NCBI RefSeq assembly: GCF_017832355.1
Contig: NZ_JAFIBY010000003.1
Span: forward strand, 186,001 to 250,000
DNA from: Serratia sp. PL17
Lineage (GTDB): Bacteria; Pseudomonadota; Gammaproteobacteria; Enterobacterales; Enterobacteriaceae
DNA: 64,000 bases
Reading direction: 5' to 3'
Of this stretch, positions 33,133 to 42,375 are shown in pieces (position 1 is the first letter of the stretch; every line of letters begins with the position of its first letter). The notes below the pieces were generated by a model. It saw nothing but the letters and a program-made list of their open reading frames with translations, had not been told where the DNA came from and ran no database searches. The translations under genes and the position numbers were made by a program.

Positions 33133-34185
33133 TTAAGGAATAATCTTGCGACGGCGGAACTCATCAAACAGCGCAAACAGCATCGCTTCCGTCTCGATAA
33201 ATGCGTGGAAGCCAAAGCGGCGTGCCTTACTGCCATCCGCGAACATGTCGTAATCCCACGAAAAAACAAAGTCGGCAAAGCGCCAGCTCGCCACCGCGCC
33301 ATAGTCAGTCTCGGCCAAGTCATGCTGTTGCACAAGGCGTTGCCACAACTCGCTTTTATCCGCCATCACCGAGTCCAGCACCAGGGGTAACGGCGGTGCT
33401 ATCTCCATGTCAAAATAGGCGGCAATTTTTGGCCACATCTCGCTCCAGCGGAACAAATCACCATTATTGATGTTAAACGCCTGATTGGCCGCCGCCGGTT
33501 CTGTCGCCGCCCAAAGCGTAGCGCGCGCCAGTAGCCCGGCATCGGTCATTTCCAACAGGCTGTGATAAGCACCCGGTTTACCGGGAAAACGCAACGGTAT
33601 CCCCAATGCCTTGCTGATAGAGGCATAAACGGCGATGGTCAGTGCCAGGTTCATCGGATTGCCCAGTGAGAAACCGCCAACAACGCTTGGACGGATTGCA
33701 CTCCAATGCCAACTCTTCCCTTGCTGACGCCGTTCCAGATAACGCTGTTGCGCAAGATTAAACTCCGGCGGCATGTGTCCAGCATCACTCTCCCTCGCTG
33801 GCGTTTTAAAAGGTCCCAGATGGGCACCGTAGACTTTATAGCCCTGCATCAGGCTGATGTGTTCCAGTCCCGGTGCAAACGGCTCCAATGCCTCCACAAC
33901 ATGCGTTAACATCGCCACATTCGGCGCAACCAACCCCGCCCAGTCCGACGCATCCTGATAAGCCGCGTAGAAAATGTGGCTGACCCGGGTCAACGAACGC
34001 AAAGCGTTATCCGTTGCCTGCGCATCCAACAGATCGACGGCCAGATAACGCACTCGCGCCCGATCGACGCCCCCGCGCCTGGACAGGCCAATCACCTGCC
34101 AGCCTTGTTGCTCCAGCTCATCAATCAGCCTGCTGCCAATAACGCCGTTAGCGCCTACCACCAATGCCACTTTATCGTTTTGCAT
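33133..34185 (-). CDS. SDR NAD(P)-dependent reductase, PRISE-like
   Basis: A 350-residue extended SDR with the cofactor motif GANGVIGSRL (residues 11-20). The layout, with YKVYGAHLGPFKTPARESD instead of a classical YxxxK, is that of the progesterone 5-beta-reductase/iridoid synthase-like enone reductases (PRISE) found in many bacteria. It probably reduces an activated C=C bond of an enone. It is divergent from a LysR gene 112 bases away, which likely regulates it. Confidence 0.8.
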   Translation of the reverse strand: MQNDKVALVVGANGVIGSRLIDELEQQGWQVIGLSRRGGVDRARVRYLAVDLLDAQATDNALRSLTRVSHIFYAAYQDASDWAGLVAPNVAMLTHVVEALEPFAPGLEHISLMQGYKVYGAHLGPFKTPARESDAGHMPPEFNLAQQRYLERRQQGKSWHWSAIRPSVVGGFSLGNPMNLALTIAVYASISKALGIPLRFPGKPGAYHSLLEMTDAGLLARATLWAATEPAAANQAFNINNGDLFRWSEMWPKIAAYFDMEIAPPLPLVLDSVMADKSELWQRLVQQHDLAETDYGAVASWRFADFVFSWDYDMFADGSKARRFGFHAFIETEAMLFALFDEFRRRKIIP

Positions 34186-34297
34186 ATATGCCCCACTCAG
34201 TATGAATTGATGTATTCACTGTGAGTGATAAGCAACGCTTGCGGTAGAAGGCCTTTCTTACTAACACTTATAAGTAAATTCTATAGGTGGAACAGCA

Positions 34298-35230
34298 ATG
34301 GACAAACTGAGCGCAATGAAAACCTTCGTCCGCGTGGCCGAACTCGGCAATCTTTCTGCCGCTGCCCGCGATCTCGGCCTGACTCAGCCGGCTGTCAGCC
34401 AGCAAATAGCCGGTTTGGAACAGCAGCTGGGGGCGCAGTTGCTGTTTCGCAGTACCCGAGCCGTAACCTTGACCGACGCCGGTGCCGGTTATTACCAACA
34501 CATCAAACCGATTCTTGCGGCGGTGAACGACGCTGAAGAAGCGTTGCAGGGATTGAACCAGAAACTGTATGGCCCGTTGCGTATTCACGCGCCAACGGGT
34601 TTCGGCCAGCAGCACCTGACACCGCTGGTCATTGCCTTTCAGCAACTCCACCCGGCACTGAATATCGAGCTGTTGTTGGATGACCGCCGCGCCGACGTGA
34701 TAGGGGAAGGCGTTGACGTAGCGATTCGCTTTGGTGAACTCAATGCCCCAGGCATCGTCTCGAGACGATTGGGGGGATTGCAACGGATGCTGGTTGCGTC
34801 ACCGGCTTACCTGGCACGACATGGCACACCGCAAACGCTGGCAGAGCTGGCAGCACATTCGCATGTACGCTACAGCGGTCTCACCGACGGTGACTCGTTG
34901 ACGTTAATCGGCCCTCAGGGTGCCGAGATGGTAAATTTGCGTCCGGTTTTTCGCGCGAACAATACCTTTTCACTGCTGGCCGCTATCGAGGCAGGGCTGG
35001 GGATTGGTGGTGCGCAGCGGCCGCTGATTGGTCGGCAACTGTCTACCGGTGCGCTCGTGCCGGTTTTGCCTGACTGGCACTACCCAGCAATGGCATTGCA
35101 TGCGGTTTATCCCGGCGCGCGGTTCATTCCTCGCAAAGTACGGGCCTGGGTGGATTACCTGCAGGAAGCGTTGGGAGACATTGAGGGAATAAGCGTGAAT
35201 CATGCCCCCGGCAATGCGCCGAGGGCATAA
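34298..35230 (+). CDS. LysR-family regulator
   Basis: A 310-residue protein with the N-terminal helix-turn-helix GNLSAAARDLGLTQPAVSQQIAGLE (about residues 17-41) and the effector domain of the CrgA-like subgroup (IGEGVDVAIRFGEL). Divergent from the PRISE-like reductase gene, its probable target. Confidence 0.88.
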   Translation: MDKLSAMKTFVRVAELGNLSAAARDLGLTQPAVSQQIAGLEQQLGAQLLFRSTRAVTLTDAGAGYYQHIKPILAAVNDAEEALQGLNQKLYGPLRIHAPTGFGQQHLTPLVIAFQQLHPALNIELLLDDRRADVIGEGVDVAIRFGELNAPGIVSRRLGGLQRMLVASPAYLARHGTPQTLAELAAHSHVRYSGLTDGDSLTLIGPQGAEMVNLRPVFRANNTFSLLAAIEAGLGIGGAQRPLIGRQLSTGALVPVLPDWHYPAMALHAVYPGARFIPRKVRAWVDYLQEALGDIEGISVNHAPGNAPRA

Positions 35231-35233
35231 GCA

Positions 35234-35620
35234 TTATTTGAACAGTTTACCGACCATGTCGCCCAGTTCGTTGCTGTCTTGCTGCACTTCACCATTGGGT
35301 GACGCCGCGTCAGTGACCGTTGGCAGAAACTGCGCAATCGTCGCTGATGCCTGAGCAGGATCGATCCCCAGCTTTTCTGCCAACTGGTTAATCGCATCGC
35401 TACCCAGCGCCTGCTGCACGTGATCGCCGCTTATCTGCTGGTTTTCACCGTTGCCCAGCCATGAGCCGACCACATCGCCGAATTGCCCCTGACGGAACTT
35501 GTCCAGAATCGCCTGCAGACCACCCTGTTGCTCAACCCATTGCATGATAGCAACGTAATCCAGGCCTTTACCGTTACCGCCGCCCAGAATGTTGCCCAAT
35601 ACGCTATCAAACAGACCCAT
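35234..35620 (-). CDS. yidB: YidB family protein (DUF937)
   Basis: A 128-residue, glycine-rich small protein starting MGLFDSVLGNILGGGNGKG; SGDHVQQALGSDAINQLAEKLGIDPAQAS is the DUF937 core. GAAGGAGATTACC precedes the ATG. Function not established; relatives are homeodomain-like. Convergent with the LysR gene (three-base gap). Confidence 0.88.
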   Translation of the reverse strand: MGLFDSVLGNILGGGNGKGLDYVAIMQWVEQQGGLQAILDKFRQGQFGDVVGSWLGNGENQQISGDHVQQALGSDAINQLAEKLGIDPAQASATIAQFLPTVTDAASPNGEVQQDSNELGDMVGKLFK

Positions 35621-35712
35621 GGTAATCTCCTTCAGGCCGTCGGCATAAGCCGCACGCCCCTGTGACTTAACGAAAAAGGGCCGCCGTAGCGACCCTATTG
35701 ATCAGCACCGAA

Positions 35713-35961
35713 TCAGTTTCTGATCTTTCTGTAGACAAAAAGTACTACCAGAGCACCAATTACCGCGACAACAAAACTGCCCAGGTTGAAGCCGTCAACA
35801 CGGCCCATACCGAAGAAGGTACTGATATAGCCGCCGACAACAGCACCGATGACCCCCAGGATGACGGTCATGATAAATCCGCCACCGTCCTTGCCCGGCA
35901 TGATCCATTTAGCCAAGATACCGGCGATTAAACCAAAAATGATCCAGGAAATGATGCCCAT
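35713..35961 (-). CDS. GlsB/YeaQ/YmgE family stress membrane protein
   Basis: An 82-residue protein of three hydrophobic segments, GIISWIIFGLIAGILAKWIMPG then GGFIMTVILGVIGAVVGGYIS, the transglycosylase-associated (Gly-rich) family. Induced in stress in enterobacteria; mechanism unknown. GGGAG lies nine bases before the start. Confidence 0.9.
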   Translation of the reverse strand: MGIISWIIFGLIAGILAKWIMPGKDGGGFIMTVILGVIGAVVGGYISTFFGMGRVDGFNLGSFVVAVIGALVVLFVYRKIRN

Positions 35962-36261
35962 TTTTACTCTCCCTATTACCTTTTGCCTAAAAGAAACTCT
36001 ATCACCAGACCCACGACGGCGCCTGCTCCAACCCTGATCGATATTTTCGCACTGGTATTTCCCTGTGCTTGCCGTGACCGGCAGCGCGATACAGGGTGAA
36101 TCGCGCTAAACACGCATCTTCACACTGTTACTATAGACAAATATCAGCAGTTTACACATTTCCGTCTGTCTGAATTTGCCTGTACATAAAACGACCACAT
36201 TCATCTAACTGTCATTTCTGCGCGCTATAACAAGGATGAATTTTCCTGCGGGAGACAGACC

Positions 36262-36351
36262 ATGACCAACACACCCTTTTTACTGATACTGGCCGCGTTA
36301 TACGCCCTGGCTGCCGTCTGGGATGGCTCTGCCACCCTCCTGCTTATGTAA
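36262..36351 (+). CDS. Very small membrane protein (29 residues)
   Basis: ATG at 36262 follows GGGAG eight bases upstream; 29 codons to TAA. The product MTNTPFLLILAALYALAAVW plus nine more residues is essentially one hydrophobic helix with a WDG turn. It resembles enterobacterial micro-proteins of the inner membrane. Lies in a 500-base gap with no other gene (35962-36479). Confidence 0.55.
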   Translation: MTNTPFLLILAALYALAAVWDGSATLLLM

Positions 36352-36479
36352 TGTTACACATCCTTTGTCACTTTATTGTTGGCTTTAATTGTGTCTTGTT
36401 TTTTCAGCAAATTTAATTGGCTGAAAACCAATAATAAATTCCGCCGCGTTTAGATAAAAATCCCATAGGCCATCAGGCT

Positions 36480-37382
36480 TTAGGGTTCACAAAACGGCTT
36501 GATTAAGTGGCTAAACCACTCGGCAAACGCGATGAAACGTGCCGAACGCTGGCGGCGGTGCGGGTAAAGCAACGCAATGCCCATCGCTGGCGGACGAGCC
36601 TGTGGCAAGATTTCACACAGACTGCCGTTATCCAGATGATGCTGAACATCAAATCGGGGTATCTGCATCAACCCCAGCCCTGCTAAACAACACCCGATAT
36701 AGCTTTCTGCATTGTTAACCGTAACCCGGCTGCGTAGCGTTTTTTCACCATAGTGCTCCCCCTGTTGCCACGACCAGGTATCTGCCCCTGCCAGCGTAGG
36801 TTGCGCATAGCCCACCACCCAATGATCGTCCAATTGAGCAGGCGTATGCGGGATACCGTAACGCTGCAGGTAGTCCGGGCTGGCGCAGTTAATCATGCTG
36901 AGTCGGCCCAGTGGCTGGCTGACCAGGCTGCTGTCGCTGAGGCTACCCACGCGTACCACGCAGTCGACCCCTTCCTGAATCAAATCGATTGAGCGGTCGC
37001 TGGCACTGAGAAATAACTGAATATCGGGGTACTGAGAAAAGAAATCGGGCAATGCGGGTACCAGCATCCGCCGGGCTATGCGGCTGGGGACATCAACGGT
37101 CAGACGACCATCAATGGGGCCGTTTTGGCGGTGAAAAAGGTTTTCCAATTCTTCCACGTCACCCAGCAGGTTGCGTGCTTTCTCAAGTAACAGTTCACCG
37201 TCGCTGGTCAGTTGTACCCGCCGGGTGGTGCGATGAAACAGACGAGCGCCCATTTCATGTTCCAGTTGCTGTATTGCCGCCGACACCGTGGTTTTCGGCA
37301 TCATCAAGATTTGCGAGGCTCGGATGAAACTGCCTACCTCGGCAACCTGGATAAAAACCCGTAATCTCCCTATTTTATCCAC
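36480..37382 (-). CDS. LysR-family regulator
   Basis: A 300-residue protein if translation starts at the GTG at 37382 (V/MDKIGRLRVFIQVAEVGSF), which gives the usual N-terminus; the frame runs open to 37487 but the extra 35 residues are not LysR-like. Helix-turn-helix GSFIRASQILMMPKTTVSAAIQQLE. It follows the SDR gene on the same strand, 53 bases later, so the two may be co-transcribed. Confidence 0.83.
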   Translation of the reverse strand: MDKIGRLRVFIQVAEVGSFIRASQILMMPKTTVSAAIQQLEHEMGARLFHRTTRRVQLTSDGELLLEKARNLLGDVEELENLFHRQNGPIDGRLTVDVPSRIARRMLVPALPDFFSQYPDIQLFLSASDRSIDLIQEGVDCVVRVGSLSDSSLVSQPLGRLSMINCASPDYLQRYGIPHTPAQLDDHWVVGYAQPTLAGADTWSWQQGEHYGEKTLRSRVTVNNAESYIGCCLAGLGLMQIPRFDVQHHLDNGSLCEILPQARPPAMGIALLYPHRRQRSARFIAFAEWFSHLIKPFCEP

Positions 37383-37435
37383 CGATTGTGCATCCTGATA
37401 AACAGGCTGCGGCACAGGCCGCAGCAGAATTGAGA

Positions 37436-38209
37436 TTAACGAGTAGTATAGCCACCGTTGGCAAACAGCGTCTGACCGGTGATCCACCAGCCGTCAGTGA
37501 CCAAAAATTTAACGATTGGCGCGATGTCTTCGATGTCGGTCAGACCCGTTTTCGAAAACTTGCTCAGTGCAGCAGCACTGCTGTGATAGTCCACCGCTTC
37601 CTTGCTTTCCTGGCCGTAGAAGAACGGGGTATCCATTGGCCCTGGGCCGATTGCATTCACGCTGATCCCGCGTTCGCCAAATTCTTTGGATGCAGCGCGG
37701 GTGAAGTGCTCTACCGGCGCCTTGCTGCCAGGATAGACCGCATAAAATGGCGTGTAGGCAGCCAACAATGAACTGACAATCGTCACAATGCGCCCGTTGT
37801 CGGCCAGATGTTTACCCGCCTGTTGGATAAAGAAAAACGCCGCCTTGGCGTTGATGTCAAAACTGCTGTCGTAATCTGCTTCGGTGACGTCGGCAATCGG
37901 TTTTTTGATCACCAGACCCGCTGTATTGATCGCAATATCCACTTTGCCGAACGCCGTGACCGCCTCTTCGAACAGCCGTGCCACGTTACCAGGCTGCGTC
38001 AGATCGCCCTGTACCGCTATCGCCTGTGCACCTGCTGCTTTCACTGCCTTCAGCGTGTCTTCCGCTGCCGTTCGAGTCGCATCACTGTTGTAATGCACCA
38101 CCACGGCCGCCGCACCGTTAGCCGCCAGATCGCGTGCTACCAGGCCACCCAAGTTCTTCGCGCCGCCCGCGATCAAAACGACTTTTCCATTTAAAGATTG
38201 CTTGCTCAT
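37436..38209 (-). CDS. Classical SDR oxidoreductase
   Basis: A 257-residue protein with a variant cofactor motif (IAGGAKNLGG, about residues 14-23, in place of TGxxxGIG), NTAGL, a serine in IVSSLLAA and the catalytic YPGSK. NADPH-dependent; substrate unknown. The ATG at 38209 has GGAG eight bases upstream; a GTG three codons earlier overlaps that site. Upstream of a LysR gene on the same strand. Confidence 0.85.
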   Translation of the reverse strand: MSKQSLNGKVVLIAGGAKNLGGLVARDLAANGAAAVVVHYNSDATRTAAEDTLKAVKAAGAQAIAVQGDLTQPGNVARLFEEAVTAFGKVDIAINTAGLVIKKPIADVTEADYDSSFDINAKAAFFFIQQAGKHLADNGRIVTIVSSLLAAYTPFYAVYPGSKAPVEHFTRAASKEFGERGISVNAIGPGPMDTPFFYGQESKEAVDYHSSAAALSKFSKTGLTDIEDIAPIVKFLVTDGWWITGQTLFANGGYTTR

Positions 38210-38477
38210 TACAGTCACTCCGTTAGTGAAGGGTGTAACGAGTATAGAAACTGTGACCGCTCAGATAATCTGTCCAAACTGGGATGAACTGTCCCGGTTT
38301 TTTGGCCAATAGCCCCCGCAATGCATGAAATTCTTACAGCGTGATCGCCCACAAGGCATTCAGCGCTAATCGCACTACACTTGTAAGTTGCCAACGGCAA
38401 TAGTCGCAAACAGAAACTATTGCTTCCCGCCCGTGGGCACTCAAAGGTTCTGACGGGCCATAACAGAGGTCAATGTC

Positions 38478-38894
38478 ATGTTGATTCAACCCTATTTATT
38501 TTTTAGCGGTAACTGTGAGCAGGCGGTTAACTTCTACGTGGCGCAGTTGGGCGCTAAACTTGAAATGATGATGCGTTACAAAGAGATGCCGGAAGAGGCC
38601 AAGCAAGGAAACCCGCAAGATGTCGATCCAGAGGCCATCATGCATGCGCGGTTATTGATTGGTGAAACCGCGTTGATGGCCTCCGACGGTTGCCCACAAG
38701 ATGGCGCCGACGCATCGCACAAAGGATTTGCGCTGTCACTCAATCCGAGCAACGTCGAACAAGGGCGTGAGCTGTTTGAAAAGCTTTCACAGGGCGGTCA
38801 AGTGACCATGCCTTTCCAGCCCACCTTCTGGGCCAAGGGTTTCGGCATGCTGACCGACAGGTTTGGTGTTAATTGGATGGTTAACGTTGAATAA
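38478..38894 (+). CDS. VOC family protein (PhnB/YjdN-like)
   Basis: A 138-residue protein of the glyoxalase/bleomycin-resistance fold: YLFFSGNCEQAVNFYVAQLGAKLEMMMRYKEMP at the start, MHARLLIGETALMASD in the middle and the closing MLTDRFGVNWMVNVE. This is the DUF1428/PhnB-like subfamily (often labelled 3-demethylubiquinone methyltransferase-like); function not settled. Confidence 0.88.
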   Translation: MLIQPYLFFSGNCEQAVNFYVAQLGAKLEMMMRYKEMPEEAKQGNPQDVDPEAIMHARLLIGETALMASDGCPQDGADASHKGFALSLNPSNVEQGRELFEKLSQGGQVTMPFQPTFWAKGFGMLTDRFGVNWMVNVE

Positions 38895-38949
38895 CGCGTC
38901 ATCTCGGTGCGGTGTCCGCCGCCGATAGCGGCCATCGTACCGCCAACGC

Positions 38950-39144
38950 TCAGTTGTAGTGATACCAGTCGTACGCCGCCATGGCGAACAACACAAACAT
39001 GGCAGCCAACAGCACCAGCCCTAAACGCCAGTAAGGCGATTTACGCCGCCGCCAGGCAAACCCAATCAATAACGCCAGCACCCCCAAGGTTACTGGATAA
39101 TAAACAACCAACGTCAATAAACTAATAATGATGTAATCAGACAT
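38950..39144 (-). CDS. Small two-segment membrane protein (64 residues)
   Basis: Two hydrophobic helices (IIISLLTLVVYYPVTLGVLALLIGF and LGLVLLAAMFVLFAMAAY) joined by a basic loop RRRKSPYWR. GGATCCC precedes the start. Not recognised; small inner-membrane protein. Confidence 0.6.
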   Translation of the reverse strand: MSDYIIISLLTLVVYYPVTLGVLALLIGFAWRRRKSPYWRLGLVLLAAMFVLFAMAAYDWYHYN

Positions 39145-39401
39145 GCCGGGATCCCTTATTATTCTCTAATCCGGTTTTATGGCGAATTGTATACCGATGA
39201 ATTTCACCTTGTCTCTAGAGGAACACCCCGCTCATCGCCATGTTTGAATGGGACTCGCATACGACACCTACGCAATCGGGAACGAATATGTTCGCATGGC
39301 AGTTTGCTCATTTTGCGTAAGGGAGTAGTGGTCTGCCGGATTAACGAATAAGATGTAGGATTGTTCTTAACACGATTTGAAGATTGTATAGCAAGGGTGA
39401 C

Positions 39402-40952
39402 ATGACACAGCAGCAACCTCAGAATGCCGAGCAGCCGCACAACGGTAAAAATTCCCCGTTATTATTCCAGGCCGGCGTATTTGTCGTCATCGTTGCCGCC
39501 ACGTTGATCCTGTTTAACGCCTGGCAGATTTGGAATGCGCACCAGCGTGACCTGCAAAGCGCCAACCATGAATCTGCTAATCTGGCACGCTCTTTGGCGC
39601 AGCATGCTGATGATACCTTTATGCAGACAGACAGCACGCTGGCTGATCTTACCGAACGGATTCAACACGATGGGTTAGGCCAACTGCAACAATTGCGGCT
39701 GCAAAGAGTCATGCAATCCCAGGTCGGTAACCTGCCTCAACTGCACGGTCTGTTTGTCTACGATGCTAAAGGAAATTGGATCGTCACTTCATCGGGAAGA
39801 TTCGTACAAAACGCCAACAATGCCGATCGCGAGTATTTTAAATATCACCTCGATCACAACAGCAACACGATCTATATCGGTAAAGTCGTGCGTAGCCGTT
39901 CTACCGGCGATTTAATCATCCCGGTGTCGCGGCGTTTTAATAACCCGGACGGCAGTTTTGCCGGGGTAATCTTGGCCACACTGTACGTCGATTATTTCCG
40001 CCAGTTTTACGATACCTTTGCGTTAAACAGCGATGCATCACTCAACCTGTTATTGGCGGACGGCACCATTCTCTACCGTCGCCCTTATTCCGTTGCCTCC
40101 ATCGGCAAGAACATCTCTGATGGCGTGCTGTTTCGCGAAATTCTGCCGCACTCCGAATTCGGTAATGCCACCATTATCTCGCGCTACGACAAGGTGGAAC
40201 GGATTTATGGCTATTCGCGAGTGAACCGTTACCCATTGGTGATTGCGGCGGGCTTGTCGAAAGAAGATGCACTGGCCGATTGGCGCAATGACTCTGGCGT
40301 ATTTGCCCTGGGGGGGTTCACCCTACTGGCTATTCTGCTGGCGTTGGGCCTCGTGCTGATGCGCCAAATCAATCACAGCGTACGAACCGAAGCTGAACTC
40401 ATGCGCACCCGAGATCAGCTCACCAGCATCAATCGCACGCTGGAAGAGCTGGCACTGCTGGATGGCCTGACTGGCCTGGCCAACCGCCGTCAATTTGATA
40501 TCGCGTTAAAAAATGAGCTGATGCGCGCTTCACGCAATTATCGCAGCGTGGCGTTGTTGATGCTGGATATCGACTATTTCAAGCAGTATAACGACATCTA
40601 CGGCCACGTCGCCGGCGATCAGTGTCTGCAGCAGATCGGGCAGATGCTTAAAGGGTTAGCCAGCCGCAGTAACGACATTATGGCCCGTTACGGTGGTGAA
40701 GAAATGGGCATCATTCTGCCGGATACCGATGCTCAAGGCGCGTTTATCTTCGCTGAACGCGTTATCGAAGCAATGCGTGATTTGAAAATACCGCATCGGG
40801 GCAACCCTCATGGCATCGTCACCATCAGTATTGGTATCTATGCCAAGGTTCCGCATATGTATAACGACACACCTATTGGTTTTATCAACCAGGCAGACAG
40901 TGCGCTGTACCAAGCCAAAGAACAGGGTAAAAACTGCATTTATTCCGCTTAA
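39402..40952 (+). CDS. Membrane-bound diguanylate cyclase
   Basis: A 516-residue protein: a first membrane segment at about residues 23-43, a periplasmic dCache/PDC-like sensor domain to about residue 300, a second membrane segment, then a GGDEF domain. The active-site signature is GGEEM (residues 431-435), a functional variant, and the inhibitory I-site RSND (422-425) sits at the right distance, five residues upstream. It should make cyclic-di-GMP under product feedback. No phosphodiesterase domain. The start at 39402 follows AAGGGTGAC. Confidence 0.9.
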   Translation: MTQQQPQNAEQPHNGKNSPLLFQAGVFVVIVAATLILFNAWQIWNAHQRDLQSANHESANLARSLAQHADDTFMQTDSTLADLTERIQHDGLGQLQQLRLQRVMQSQVGNLPQLHGLFVYDAKGNWIVTSSGRFVQNANNADREYFKYHLDHNSNTIYIGKVVRSRSTGDLIIPVSRRFNNPDGSFAGVILATLYVDYFRQFYDTFALNSDASLNLLLADGTILYRRPYSVASIGKNISDGVLFREILPHSEFGNATIISRYDKVERIYGYSRVNRYPLVIAAGLSKEDALADWRNDSGVFALGGFTLLAILLALGLVLMRQINHSVRTEAELMRTRDQLTSINRTLEELALLDGLTGLANRRQFDIALKNELMRASRNYRSVALLMLDIDYFKQYNDIYGHVAGDQCLQQIGQMLKGLASRSNDIMARYGGEEMGIILPDTDAQGAFIFAERVIEAMRDLKIPHRGNPHGIVTISIGIYAKVPHMYNDTPIGFINQADSALYQAKEQGKNCIYSA

Positions 40953-40958
40953 CATTCT

Positions 40959-40983
40959 GGGCCGCCTCCGCAGGAGGTGGCCC
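40959..40983 (+). terminator. Strong hairpin after the diguanylate cyclase gene
   Basis: An 11-pair stem (one G-U) GGGCCGCCTCC/GGAGGTGGCCC around GCA, seven bases after the stop; no clear U-tract. The following 41000-41294 is AT-rich and holds the upstream region of kdoO, with nothing else recognisable. Confidence 0.65.
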
Positions 40984-41294
40984 AGCGATAAAATAACCGC
41001 CCAACACACCAAAAAAACACAATCCACTGATTAAAAACAAAAAATATAATTAACCTTTTGATTTGTTTTTATATGGGAAGAATTAACGCTCAGCCACTCT
41101 TTTTTTACCTATTCGTGCGCTTGGCATCTTCGTTTAATGTCTGTTTACTATTTACCGCATTTTAATAGTGCTACGCTTAAAAACGCGTTCCTATTAATAA
41201 TAATTAATAAAACCCAATGAAATAATCCCCCTTGGTTATAAATTCCTTTCAAAGTAAAAACAATTAAAGCATCAACCCTTCGCAAGGAGATATT

Positions 41295-42197
41295 ATGCGT
41301 GCGGATAGCCTTACGCCTGAACAGGCAGTGATGAACTTGCCACAACGGCAGTGGGATATGGCTCCCTCATCCCTTTCCTTCTCCGCCGTAGAGGCACTGG
41401 AGCAAGGTAAGATCCTCTTTTTACCGGAGCTGGCTTTTTCATTATCGCCAGAGGAAATAACGTTACTTGACCCTACACTGGTCGATGCCAAACGTAAAAA
41501 CATCAGTTATTGGCCAGAAAGGGATAAATTATCCGGCGTGGCGGTCGCGGGACAACAACCACAAGTCCAGGCACTGTTGGCACGCTATTATCAGTCCTGC
41601 CGTCAGTTGATCTCCGGGTTATTGCCGCACTACCAGCAAACGCTGCATTCGCCCACCAACAGCTTGCGTCTGCATCCGGTTTCGGCCTGGCGTGCAACCA
41701 GTTCATGGCGTAAAGACGACAGCCGGCTGCACGTTGATGCCTTCCCTTCTCGTCCAAATCACGGGGAACGCATCCTGCGAATCTTTACCAACATCAACCC
41801 GAACGGAGAGCATCGCCAATGGCGTATTGGTGAGCCTTTTCCCGAATTAGCGCAACGTTTTATCCCGCGCCTGTCCCGCTATTCACCGTTGAGCAGTTGG
41901 TTGCAGCATAAAGTCGGTATTACCAAGCGCCGACGTAGCCATTACGACCACCTGATGCTGCAACTGCATGACGCCATGAAAGCCGACCAACACTATCAGC
42001 AGCAGGGCCCGCAACTGGCGCTGGATTTGCCACCGGGTAGCAGTTGGATCTGTTTTTCCGATCAGACGCCGCACGCGGCAATGGCAGGCCAATTTATGTT
42101 GGAACAGACCTTCCTGCTGCCGGTAGACGCCATGAAAAACCCGCAACAATCGCCGCTAAAAGTATTGGAAACACTGCTGCACCAGCCATTGCTTTAG
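41295..42197 (+). CDS. kdoO: Kdo 3-hydroxylase (Fe(II)/2-oxoglutarate dioxygenase)
   Basis: A 300-residue protein of the Kdo hydroxylase family (DUF2843). SRLHVDAFPSRPNHGERILRIFTNINP (about residues 138-164) has the HxD iron ligands, and SDQTPHAAMAGQF the distal His. KdoO converts the outer Kdo sugar of lipopolysaccharide to Ko (D-glycero-D-talo-oct-2-ulosonic acid), known in Burkholderia, Yersinia and Serratia. AAGGAG sits five bases before the ATG. A lone gene in an AT-rich surround. Confidence 0.85.
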   Translation: MRADSLTPEQAVMNLPQRQWDMAPSSLSFSAVEALEQGKILFLPELAFSLSPEEITLLDPTLVDAKRKNISYWPERDKLSGVAVAGQQPQVQALLARYYQSCRQLISGLLPHYQQTLHSPTNSLRLHPVSAWRATSSWRKDDSRLHVDAFPSRPNHGERILRIFTNINPNGEHRQWRIGEPFPELAQRFIPRLSRYSPLSSWLQHKVGITKRRRSHYDHLMLQLHDAMKADQHYQQQGPQLALDLPPGSSWICFSDQTPHAAMAGQFMLEQTFLLPVDAMKNPQQSPLKVLETLLHQPLL

Positions 42198-42375
42198 CCC
42201 GGTTCCATCAGCAGGGTTTCCCTGCCGTGGCATCAGTGGCTGGTGCTCCACGCCTGGCTTCAGCCACCGGGGTGCCAATGCCGGCAGCAATTGCAAATGC
42301 AGGCCATTGCGTAGACCCAACCATGTTGACCAGAGTAAGGCGCTTCTTAACCCAGGCGCCCTACCCCCGCCGCCA

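Noticed and set aside
41148-41345. 65-codon minus-strand frame overlapping the kdoO start
   Set aside because: AT-rich intergenic sequence with no ribosome site; overlaps a well-supported gene.
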